Source: an uncultured Dorea sp.
Lineage (GTDB): Bacteria; Bacillota; Clostridia; Lachnospirales; Lachnospiraceae
Assembly: GCA_947388185.1 (NCBI GenBank)
Contig: CANDQP010000011.1
Location: forward strand, 1-45,354
Length of the DNA stretch: 45,354 bases
Reading direction: 5' to 3'
Shown here: positions 8,201 to 15,082 of the stretch, piece after piece
How positions within the stretch are numbered: position 1 is the first letter of the stretch
Layout: each line of letters opens with the position of its first letter
Notes under the pieces: generated by a model
The model's database searches: none
The model's input: the letters and a program-made list of their open reading frames with translations, nothing else
Told to the model about the DNA's origin: nothing
Translations under genes and position numbers: made by a program

Positions 8201-9595
8201 ATGCCGGCAGGAGGGAATATGAGAAGAAGAGTAATCATTGAGGACTTTGGGAAGATTGAACATGTCGAATTAGAAATGAAACCAATGATGATGTTTGTGG
8301 GAGATAATAATAGCGGGAAGAGTTATCTGATGAACCTTCTATGGGGATTTTCTTCGGAAAGCAGTGCGCTGTTGACTGATCTGACGGAGGACATATTGAA
8401 CTCGGATTTGTACAAAGAATGCGAGCAGTATATGATGGAGAAGATAGTTGAGGGAGAGATAGAAGAAATATTATCTGCGAAATGGTTTATAAAGTTCCTA
8501 AAGTTACTGAACTTATGTATTGAACATAATAAAGATCATTTTGTCTCAGAGATATTTAATAAGGAGATGCATATAGGAAAATTGAAATTGGATATGGAGG
8601 ATGAAGAGAAAATTGAAATTATAGTAGAAAACAGATCGATATATTTTGAGGTGACGAACAGGGGGAGGACGAATAGAGAAAAACCGGATTATATTATTAC
8701 TGAAAAAACATTGTGGATTAGATTGTTCAGATATTATCAGATGGGAATGCAGATTGAGGGGAAGGATGCATTACAGAGGAAAAGGTATGTTAAGTTCGTG
8801 TTAAATATGCTGTTGAAATATTGGACAGAAATATCTGTCCAAGAAGGTGATCCGGTATTTCTTCCATCTTCCCGGACCGGGTTCGTTTTGTCTAAGAATC
8901 TGATCATTAATCATATGTATGAGAATAGTTTTAACAGAGAATCAGATCTTGTGCCGTCGTATTTTACGAAGCCTGTAATCAGTTTTTTGAAATTATTGAA
9001 CAGTGTGGGGGAAATAGAGGGAAAGAACCAGGAATTATGCAAATTGGCAGAGTTTATTGAGCAGTCCGTTCTACATGGTCAGGTTGAAAGACAGGATACG
9101 ATCTCACGGGCGTTTCTATATAAACCAGATAATATGAATGATTCTATTCAGATGTATCTTGCTTCAGCAGTGGTTACGGAGATTACCCCATTATACCTGC
9201 TGTGCAAATATCAGCATAGGATATCGCAGATGTTTATAGAGGAGCCGGAGATGTGTCTTCATCCGCAATTACAGACAGCGGTCGCAAAGGTTCTGGTTAG
9301 AATGTGCAGTATGGGAATACCGGTGATCATGACTACACACAGTGATATTATCATCCAGTATATCAACAATATGCTCCGTGTAAATAATAGTGATAAAAAG
9401 CAGGAGCTTATGGAGAAGTTTCAGATTGAAGGACAGGATCTGTTGGAAGAGGATCAAGTCGGGGTATATCAGTTTGCTTGTCAGGGAGAAGGGAATTCCA
9501 AAATTGAAGAACTGAAATCCGGAGCGGTGGGATTTGAGACAACAACTTTCAGCAATGCATTCGAAGAGATGCTGGAACTGACATATGATATATAA
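8201..9595 (+). CDS. ABC-type AAA family ATPase (AAA_21-like), first gene of a two-gene module
   Basis: 464 aa. Walker A GDNNSGKS is at residues 34-41, right after a short beta-rich start (VIIEDFGKIEHVEL) typical of SMC/OLD-like ATPases. Walker B is MFIEEPE near 344-350, followed by the H-loop VIMTTHSD near 375. The signature region (NDSIQMYLASA) is degenerate. No TOPRIM or other effector domain follows, so it is not a canonical OLD/GajA protein. Base composition is noticeably AT-rich, with many ATA, TTA and AAT codons, unlike its neighbours. An alternative start is the ATG at 8219, which has AGGAGGG close upstream; the 8201 start has GAGGGTGA. It overlaps or abuts the next gene, suggesting they act together. 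Confidence 0.82.
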   Translation: MPAGGNMRRRVIIEDFGKIEHVELEMKPMMMFVGDNNSGKSYLMNLLWGFSSESSALLTDLTEDILNSDLYKECEQYMMEKIVEGEIEEILSAKWFIKFLKLLNLCIEHNKDHFVSEIFNKEMHIGKLKLDMEDEEKIEIIVENRSIYFEVTNRGRTNREKPDYIITEKTLWIRLFRYYQMGMQIEGKDALQRKRYVKFVLNMLLKYWTEISVQEGDPVFLPSSRTGFVLSKNLIINHMYENSFNRESDLVPSYFTKPVISFLKLLNSVGEIEGKNQELCKLAEFIEQSVLHGQVERQDTISRAFLYKPDNMNDSIQMYLASAVVTEITPLYLLCKYQHRISQMFIEEPEMCLHPQLQTAVAKVLVRMCSMGIPVIMTTHSDIIIQYINNMLRVNNSDKKQELMEKFQIEGQDLLEEDQVGVYQFACQGEGNSKIEELKSGAVGFETTTFSNAFEEMLELTYDI

Positions 9596-9629
9596 CGAAG
9601 GAAAACGTGCAGCAGGGAGGTGCTTGCAG

Positions 9630-10253
9630 ATGATTCCCGAATATTTGAGGCAGAATCTGGACTTGTTCAGAGAAGATGAGTATACGGTTGTCATAGATAA
9701 AGATGAAGAGATTCATATCTTGGAGGCAGAGGCAGAAGGCGAGGCGGACCTGGAAAGTTATTTTGAGGAAGATGCAGTGATCTTCCATGTTCCGGAGAAG
9801 AGAACCTTGCCTTATCTGGATGCGGAGAAGAAGGCCTGTCAATGTGCAGATAAATTCATATTCATCAAGAATAGCGTAAATGCTGGATGGCAGTTACATA
9901 TTCTGGAATTTAAGAAAAGTATCAAGTACGATAAATGGAAGAAGATCAGGAATCAATTCAAATATGGGATTATGAATGCAAGGGCATTGGCTGCATTCTT
10001 GAATATAGAGATTGATGAGATTATATTGGAGACGGCATACCGAAATGACTGGAATCCCCGCAGTGCGCTGCAGACACCTACGATGATGCGGGCGGCAAAT
10101 TCTGCGGCAGAGGTGAAAGCATATGAAGAGTGGCGGGGAGATTGTGTTTGGTTGGAATTAGATTCGGCGGAAAGAAGCTTTCGCCATGATAAGATTAAGT
10201 TGGACGAGTCGGGAAAGGGGATAAAAGTATATAGGAAAGTCAGGGAAAGGTAA
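9630..10253 (+). CDS. putative PD-(D/E)XK-like nuclease partner, second gene of the module
   Basis: 207 aa from the ATG at 9630, chosen because GGGAGG lies 9 nt upstream; the ORF track start at 9585 overlaps the ATPase gene and has no clear ribosome binding site. I do not recognise a named family. The centre holds CADKF (Asp 74), then HILEFKKS (Glu 93, Lys 95) and a helix IRNQF (Gln 109), the spacing expected of a PD-(D/E)XK nuclease core. The N-terminal third is very acidic (EAEAEGEADLE). There is no signal peptide or membrane segment. It follows the ATPase by 34 nt. The nuclease reading is inference from three motif residues. Confidence 0.65.
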   Translation: MIPEYLRQNLDLFREDEYTVVIDKDEEIHILEAEAEGEADLESYFEEDAVIFHVPEKRTLPYLDAEKKACQCADKFIFIKNSVNAGWQLHILEFKKSIKYDKWKKIRNQFKYGIMNARALAAFLNIEIDEIILETAYRNDWNPRSALQTPTMMRAANSAAEVKAYEEWRGDCVWLELDSAERSFRHDKIKLDESGKGIKVYRKVRER

Positions 10254-10254
10254 T
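10231..10254 (+). repeat. imperfect direct repeat, copy 1 (end of nuclease-like gene)
   Basis: ATAGGAAAGTCAGGGAAAGG here resembles ATAAGGAAGGTCAGAGAAG at 10431-10449. The two copies flank the group II intron remnant and both can encode RKVRE. This could reflect duplication at insertion or chance. Confidence 0.4.
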
Positions 10255-10319
10255 AAATCCGGAGGAAAACACTGACGGTATGTGTTGCATGCCATGAGGC
10301 TATCCATAACGGGCCAAGT

Positions 10320-10430
10320 CCATTAGCTGTAGACTGAGGGAAAGCCGTATGCGCTGTAAGGTGCAAGTACGGTTGGGGAAGGAGTAGGCTCTGCGGAGCC
10401 TGCTTACTTCATGGTATGGTCCTACGAAAC
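10320..10430 (+). mobile_element. 3' end of a group II intron (domains V and VI), no reverse transcriptase
   Basis: AAGCCGTAT at 10342-10350 begins a domain V-like hairpin: the catalytic AGC triad, a lower stem GCCGTA/TACGGT, a two-nt AG bulge and an upper stem closed by a GTAA (GNRA) tetraloop. Total length is about 33-34 nt, as in bacterial group II introns. A domain VI-like hairpin follows, GTAGGCTC/GAGCCTGC around TGCG, with an unpaired A at 10406 before CTTCAT, giving a 3' end near 10412. An alternative pairing of GTAGG with CCTAC puts the end near 10430. No domain I and no RT/maturase ORF are visible, so it is a remnant or a trans-dependent derivative. Confidence 0.65.
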
Positions 10431-10454
10431 ATAAGGAAGGTCAGAGAAGTAAAA
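10431..10454 (+). repeat. imperfect direct repeat, copy 2 (after intron remnant)
   Basis: Degenerate copy of the sequence at 10231-10254. It starts where one of the two possible intron 3' ends falls. Confidence 0.4.
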
Positions 10455-10490
10455 ATGGGGAAAACTTCTGATAGAAGCAATGATATAATA

Positions 10491-10513
10491 GGGGGGAACA
10501 GATTCCCCCCCCC
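10491..10513 (-). terminator. terminator of the chromate-transporter operon
   Basis: GGGGGGAA and TTCCCCCC pair around CAGA; read on the minus strand the hairpin is followed by TATTATATCATT. The run of nine Cs is part of the stem. Confidence 0.65.
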
Positions 10514-10528
10514 GATATATGGAGATGA

Positions 10529-11083
10529 TTACATCCCAAGCACAACCCCCACGCAAGCCCCTGCCGCGATCCACACCAGGGGATGCAGCTTCCCAAGCTT
10601 CTTCACCTGCAGAAGTGCGAACGTAACACCACAAACCGCCACATTGACTACATTCACCTGTACATTTCCTTCGACAACCGATACGATCGCGATCTTGAGC
10701 AGTTCCCACACCGCATACCCGATCAGGGCGGCTACGGCCGGGCGGATGCCGTAGAAGGCGGCTTTCACATTCTTATTCTCACTGAAATTCTCCAGAAACT
10801 TTGCAATCAGCACGATAATGATCAGAGCCGGCGCCGTGAGCGCCAGGGTGGCTACAATCGCCCCGGGGACACCGGCGGCGTTATATCCGGCGTAAGTCGC
10901 CATATTGATACCTACAGGTCCGGGGGTGCTCTCGCTGATGGCAACCATGTTGGTGAGTTCGCTTATTGTAAACCAGTCATATTTGTTCGTCAGATCCATC
11001 AGGAAGGGCAGTGTCGCCATCCCTCCGCCGATGGAGAACAGGCCGATCTTGAAGAATTCATATGCAAGGATCAGATAGATCAT
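10529..11083 (-). CDS. chromate transporter family protein, half-size subunit B
   Basis: 184 aa, about half of a classical ChrA, with 5-6 hydrophobic membrane segments. The family motif FFKIGLFSIGGGMATLP is at the N-terminus and STPGPVGINMATY follows near residue 51. Short-chain CHR proteins work as heterologous pairs; the adjacent gene is the other half. Their substrate in gut anaerobes is not proven and need not be chromate. The start overlaps the stop of the upstream half by 4 nt, indicating coupled translation and a two-subunit transporter in the cytoplasmic membrane. Confidence 0.85.
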   Translation of the reverse strand: MIYLILAYEFFKIGLFSIGGGMATLPFLMDLTNKYDWFTISELTNMVAISESTPGPVGINMATYAGYNAAGVPGAIVATLALTAPALIIIVLIAKFLENFSENKNVKAAFYGIRPAVAALIGYAVWELLKIAIVSVVEGNVQVNVVNVAVCGVTFALLQVKKLGKLHPLVWIAAGACVGVVLGM

Positions 11084-11631
11084 GCGTTACGCCTCCCTTC
11101 GATATGTTTGGCAATGATGCCGGTGACTCCGGATAAGACGATCACCAGCGCCGTTGGGACCGGCGTAAAGCAGGCCAGTATAAAGGCAGCAAGGAAGACC
11201 AAGGCGCCCAGCTTGTCGATGATCCCTTTCTTCATCATGCTGACTACAGTGTTCAGCATCAGCGCACATACAACGATACGGATGCCTGCCAGGGCATGAA
11301 GGACCACCGGCATGTGGATGAAATTATTAAGGATCGAAGCGACCAGGCAGATGATGATGAGGGAAGGAGAGACCATCCCCAAAGTACCGGACACACCGCC
11401 GATGAACCCGGCCTGTTTATAGCCCACATAGGTAGCAGTGTTGACTGCGATGATTCCGGGGGTACACTGGCCGATGGCGTAGATATCCAGAAGTTCTTCT
11501 TCCGTACACCAACCATGCTTCTGCACTACCTCCCGCTGCAGCATGGGCAGCATGGCAAGCCCGCCGCCGAAGGTGAGGCCGCCGATCTTGAAAAAACTAA
11601 CATATAATTCCGCTAATTTTTTGGTATTCAT
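11080..11631 (-). CDS. chromate transporter family protein, half-size subunit A
   Basis: 183 aa when started at the ATG at 11631, which gives the family-typical beginning (MNTKKLAELYVSFFKIGGLTFGGG); the longer ORF-track start adds 26 unrelated residues that overlap the preceding gene. An upstream AGGAG supports this choice, though its spacing is long. Motifs GGGLAMLPML and CTPGIIAVNTATY mirror those of the second half, so the pair reads as a duplicated, antiparallel two-subunit CHR transporter. It lies downstream of a DUF4364 gene with a 49-nt gap. Confidence 0.85.
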   Translation of the reverse strand: MNTKKLAELYVSFFKIGGLTFGGGLAMLPMLQREVVQKHGWCTEEELLDIYAIGQCTPGIIAVNTATYVGYKQAGFIGGVSGTLGMVSPSLIIICLVASILNNFIHMPVVLHALAGIRIVVCALMLNTVVSMMKKGIIDKLGALVFLAAFILACFTPVPTALVIVLSGVTGIIAKHIEGRRNA

Positions 11632-11680
11632 AGTATTCAATGCTCCTATCTTAATTCTGATCGAAATGCCGCAGCCAGGC

Positions 11681-12193
11681 CTATAATAGCTGTGACATAA
11701 TATGTGCATAGATCTCCTGGTTCTTCTTCGTCCAGTTGTTGGCGATCGTCTCTGCCTCCGCCTCGGTCGGCGCGGTAACGGTCAGCTCGATCAAGGGAAT
11801 GCGCTGCTCGATCACCTGACATTTGACAAAATATTCCCCGTTGGAATTGCGGTAATAATCGGACTTGACAGATACTTCATTCTTGAGTTCATACTGCTTC
11901 TGCTTCAAAAATACATTGATATCCTTCTGGATGGCAGGAGATATATCGTTGCGGAAGTAATAGACGATCTCAGCGCCTTCTTCTGTGATATGGTAGAAGG
12001 TTCTGTTGTGGGTAGACTCTTCGCGGATCAGATTAGATTCTACCAGTTCAGAGATCGCCTGTTGAAGTTTGAAATAAGTCGTATATCCCTCATCCAGAAT
12101 GAATTCAGAGATCTGTGCGTTCGTCAGGGGGAAATCCACCCTGTTCAGGATATATAATATGATAAGCTTGTATAATTTGAGAGTTTTATCCAT
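11681..12193 (-). CDS. DUF4364 family winged-helix-like protein
   Basis: 170 aa, cytoplasmic. The N-terminal 75 residues look like a winged helix: LTNAQISEFILDEGYTTYFKLQQAISEL, then a predicted wing (THNRTFYHITEEGAEIV). The remainder is a beta-rich domain ending in SQLL. The family is common in Clostridia and its function is not known; a DNA-binding regulator is plausible. It is separated by only 3 nt from the upstream radical SAM gene, so both share a message. I am confident of the family, not of a role. Confidence 0.82.
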   Translation of the reverse strand: MDKTLKLYKLIILYILNRVDFPLTNAQISEFILDEGYTTYFKLQQAISELVESNLIREESTHNRTFYHITEEGAEIVYYFRNDISPAIQKDINVFLKQKQYELKNEVSVKSDYYRNSNGEYFVKCQVIEQRIPLIELTVTAPTEAEAETIANNWTKKNQEIYAHIMSQLL

Positions 12194-12196
12194 GCG

Positions 12197-13132
12197 TCAC
12201 ATTCCTTTCTCATAGTCTTTGCCCTGCCAGATGTCATGTTCCTTCAGATAGGCGTGCAGGCCGTTCAGTATTCGGCGCTTGTGTCCCGTCCACAGGGGAG
12301 CGACAAGGAGCGGCTTAGGGCCGTCGCCGGTAAGCCGGTGTACGGCAATGTCAGGGCGAAGGGTACTCAGCGCCTTGCCAAGCATCACGAAGTATTCTTC
12401 CATATCAGGAAGCGGAAACGGATGCTCCCTGTAATATTTTGCAAGGTCGGTACCCCTTAATATATGTAGTAATTGAAATTTTACACCCTGGATATCCAGG
12501 GTATTCAGATAGCGGACGGTGGCAAGCAGATGCGGCATGTCTTCTCCCGGAAGTCCGAGGATCGTATGGACGATCACCGGAATGGAGAGTGCCCGTAAGT
12601 TTAAAACGGCCTGTTCAAATACGGGAAGCTCATAACCCCTGCGGATGAACTTTGCCGTCTGCGAATGGATCGTCTGGAGTCCCAGCTCTATCCATACGGG
12701 CTTGATCATGCTTAGTTCTTTCAGAAGTTCCAGTACATCGGGGCCAAGACAGTCTGGCCTGGTCGCGATATCCAGGATACAGATATCAGGGGATGCCAAT
12801 GCTTCGGTGAATATCCCGCGCAGACGGGAGGCCGGAGCATAGGTATTGGTATAAGCCTGGAAATAAGCGATATAAGCGTTGCCGGAATATTTGCCCGCGG
12901 CCTGTGATTTGCCCGTCCGGATCTGTTCTGTGATGGAGAGGCGCCGGTCTGCGGCATAATCCCCGGAACCTCCAGCGCTGCAGAAGATGCAGCCGCGGTC
13001 ACCCAGGGTGCCGTCCCGGTTGGGGCAGGTCATGCCCGCATCCAATGAGATCTTGTACATCTTCCTGCCGTAAGTCTGCTTCAGGTAATAGTCAAGAGAG
13101 TAATACCGCCGGTTGTCCCAGTATATTGCCAT
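12197..13132 (-). CDS. TIGR01212 (YhcC-like) radical SAM protein
   Basis: 311 aa. The N-terminus carries the family cluster motif C-x11-C-x2-C (Cys 36, 48, 51 in MTCPNRDG...GCIFCSAGGSGD), followed by IAYFQAYTNTYAP and LGLQTIHSQTAKFIRRGY. Members are oxygen-sensitive [4Fe-4S]/SAM enzymes; the Elp3-like C-terminal region suggests RNA modification, but the target is not settled. It is the first gene of the minus-strand operon with DUF4364 and the CHR pair. The upstream region is shared divergently with rho. Confidence 0.9.
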   Translation of the reverse strand: MAIYWDNRRYYSLDYYLKQTYGRKMYKISLDAGMTCPNRDGTLGDRGCIFCSAGGSGDYAADRRLSITEQIRTGKSQAAGKYSGNAYIAYFQAYTNTYAPASRLRGIFTEALASPDICILDIATRPDCLGPDVLELLKELSMIKPVWIELGLQTIHSQTAKFIRRGYELPVFEQAVLNLRALSIPVIVHTILGLPGEDMPHLLATVRYLNTLDIQGVKFQLLHILRGTDLAKYYREHPFPLPDMEEYFVMLGKALSTLRPDIAVHRLTGDGPKPLLVAPLWTGHKRRILNGLHAYLKEHDIWQGKDYEKGM

Positions 13133-13178
13133 TGTCTTCCCGCCGCCTTTCCCTCAGACTGAATATCCAACCGCCGCG

Positions 13179-13207
13179 TTGCGATTGGAGAACTGTATCC
13201 ATATAAT
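13179..13207 (+). promoter_or_regulatory. rho promoter, distal
   Basis: TTGCGA, a 17-nt spacer and TATAAT. Transcription from here would give a leader of roughly 170 nt before rho. Confidence 0.6.
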
Positions 13208-13240
13208 AACATTCTTAATGAATCAAATCAATAAAAAGGC

Positions 13241-13269
13241 TTTTAAATTTCCAATAAATGTAGTATAAT
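13241..13269 (+). promoter_or_regulatory. possible second rho promoter
   Basis: A perfect -10 TATAAT (13264-13269) with a poor -35 (TTTTAA) at 17 nt. Downstream, ACTGGG/CCCAGT (13284-13314) can form a small hairpin in the leader. Confidence 0.4.
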
Positions 13270-13386
13270 AACATCTAATTCCAACTGGGTCAATTCAGGC
13301 CCCTCAATCCCAGTGAATATATATTAGGTATGGATACATCGAATATTAGTATATTTAATGGAAAAAATTTAGAAAGGAATAGCCAT

Positions 13387-14724
13387 ATGAGAGAAAAATA
13401 TGAATCACTGCCCTTATCTACACTCAAGGATCTTGCGAAGGCGAGAGGCTTGAAGGGGATATCGACAATGAAGAAGGCAGAGCTTGTTGAGCGTATGCTG
13501 GAGGAGGATGAGAAGGAGAAGCAGGCTTCCAGAGAAGCAGTGAAGGAGATGTCTGCGAATACAGGAGATAAAGAGGTTCATGATATAGATAGATTGGATA
13601 GCGGCATTACAGCCTGCGGAATCTTAGAGGTGCTTCCGGACGGATATGGATTTATCAGGAGCGCCAATTACCTGCCGGGAGAGAACGATGTGTATGTATC
13701 GCCGTCCCAGATCCGGAAGTTCAATCTTAAGACGGGAGACATTCTGGAAGGACATACGAGGATCAAGACGCAGCAGGAGAAGTTCAGCGCATTACTATAC
13801 TTAACGAGAATCAACAATATCGATCCGATGAAGGCGATGCGGAGAACGAATTTCGAGGATATGACGCCGATCTTCCCGGATGAGAGACTCAGGCTTGAGA
13901 GCGGCAAGACGAGCACTGCCATGAGGATCGTAGATCTCTTGTCTCCGATCGGAAAGGGGCAGCGCGGTATGATCGTGTCTCCTCCGAAAGCCGGTAAGAC
14001 AACCCTGCTTAAGCAGGTAGCGCTGTCCGTAAGGAGGAATAATCCGGAGATCCATCTGCTGATCCTGCTGATCGACGAGCGTCCGGAGGAGGTAACGGAT
14101 ATCAAGGAGACCATCGAGGGAGACAATGTTGAAGTCATCTACTCTACGTTTGACGAATTGCCGGAGCACCACAAGCGTGTGTCGGAGATGGTGATCGAGC
14201 GGGCGAAGCGCCTGGTAGAGCACAAAAAGGACGTCATGATACTGCTTGACAGTATCACGCGTCTGGCGAGAGCTTATAACCTGACGGTTCCGCCTTCAGG
14301 AAGAACGCTTTCCGGCGGTCTTGACCCGGCGGCGCTGCATATGCCCAAGAGATTCTTCGGTGCGGCGAGGAATATGCGCGGCGGCGGAAGTCTCACGATC
14401 CTGGCGACGGCTCTTGTCAATACCGGGAGCAAGATGGATGATGTGATCTATGAGGAGTTCAAGGGAACCGGTAATATGGAACTGGTGTTAGACAGGAAGC
14501 TGTCTGAGAAGAGGGTATTCCCGGCGATCGACATCCCGCAGTCCGGAACCAGAAGGGAAGACCTTCTGCTGTCCAGGGAGGAGCAGGAGGCGGTTGATAA
14601 TATGCGCCGCGCGTTAAATGGCATGAGGGCGGATGAGGCAGTGGAGAATATCCTGAATATGTTCAGCCGGACCCGTAATAATGCCGAACTGATCCAAATG
14701 GTAAAAAAGACAAAAATCATCTAG
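13387..14724 (+). CDS. rho: transcription termination factor Rho
   Basis: 445 aa from the ATG at 13387, chosen because AAAGGAA sits about 9 nt upstream and because the protein then begins with the expected helix-extended-loop domain ([17 protein letters not shown]); the ORF-track start at 13330 adds 19 unlikely residues. Rho is a hexameric RNA helicase that ends transcription. The cold-shock-like RNA-binding domain contains GYGFIRS, the P-loop is [10 protein letters not shown] near residue 200, followed by DERPEEVTD and the Q/R-loop regions. A linker of about 40 charged residues separates the first two domains. Its stop region overlaps the rpmE promoter. Confidence 0.96.
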   Translation: MREKYESLPLSTLKDLAKARGLKGISTMKKAELVERMLEEDEKEKQASREAVKEMSANTGDKEVHDIDRLDSGITACGILEVLPDGYGFIRSANYLPGENDVYVSPSQIRKFNLKTGDILEGHTRIKTQQEKFSALLYLTRINNIDPMKAMRRTNFEDMTPIFPDERLRLESGKTSTAMRIVDLLSPIGKGQRGMIVSPPKAGKTTLLKQVALSVRRNNPEIHLLILLIDERPEEVTDIKETIEGDNVEVIYSTFDELPEHHKRVSEMVIERAKRLVEHKKDVMILLDSITRLARAYNLTVPPSGRTLSGGLDPAALHMPKRFFGAARNMRGGGSLTILATALVNTGSKMDDVIYEEFKGTGNMELVLDRKLSEKRVFPAIDIPQSGTRREDLLLSREEQEAVDNMRRALNGMRADEAVENILNMFSRTRNNAELIQMVKKTKII

Positions 14725-14750
14725 ACAATGCCGCGTTTTTATGTTACAAT
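14722..14750 (+). promoter_or_regulatory. rpmE promoter overlapping the rho stop codon
   Basis: TAGACA, a 17-nt spacer and extended -10 TGTTACAAT. The -35 overlaps the last codons of rho. The leader then holds a small AGCGT/ACGCT hairpin (14779-14791). Confidence 0.6.
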
Positions 14751-14818
14751 AACAACGCTGTTTAGAAAACGAATAAGTAGCGTATAACGCTCGCGAAAAT
14801 AAAGAAGAGGTGAAGATC

Positions 14819-15022
14819 ATGAAAGAAGGAATACATCCAACATATCATCAGGCAACAGTGACCTGCAACTGCGGCAACACATTTGTAACAGGTTCAACAA
14901 AAGAAGATATCCACGTAGAGATCTGTTCCAAGTGCCATCCTTTCTACACAGGACAGCAGAAAGCAGCTCAGGCTCGCGGCCGTGTTGATAAGTTCAATAA
15001 GAAGTACGGAATGGGTAAATAA
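14819..15022 (+). CDS. rpmE: 50S ribosomal protein L31, zinc-binding form
   Basis: 67 aa. The ATG at 14819 is preceded by AGAGGTGA at good spacing; the ORF-track GTG at 14810 is part of that ribosome binding site. The cysteines CNCGNTF and CSKCHPF mark the zinc-containing (C+) L31, as opposed to the C- paralogue used under zinc starvation. L31 bridges the large and small subunits. Own promoter upstream and a terminator downstream make this a mostly monocistronic unit between rho and DUF1385. Confidence 0.97.
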   Translation: MKEGIHPTYHQATVTCNCGNTFVTGSTKEDIHVEICSKCHPFYTGQQKAAQARGRVDKFNKKYGMGK

Positions 15023-15035
15023 GAAAGCAGGTATC

Positions 15036-15067
15036 GGGTTGAGGTTGTATGATCTCAACCCTTTTCT
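15036..15067 (+). terminator. terminator after rpmE
   Basis: GGGTTGAG pairs with CTCAACCC around a 10-nt loop, followed by TTTTCT. It ends only a few nt before the DUF1385 ribosome binding site, so readthrough may set downstream expression. Confidence 0.75.
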
Positions 15068-15082
15068 ATAAGGAGTATTAGG

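Noticed and set aside
10503-10513. Run of nine Cs as a possible phase-variable tract
   Set aside because: It lies in the stem of a terminator outside any coding region, so slippage would not switch a gene.
10416-10754. 112-aa plus-strand ORF downstream of the intron remnant
   Set aside because: Most of it runs antisense through the terminator and the chromate transporter gene; composition (Thr/Pro-rich) is that of a shadow frame.
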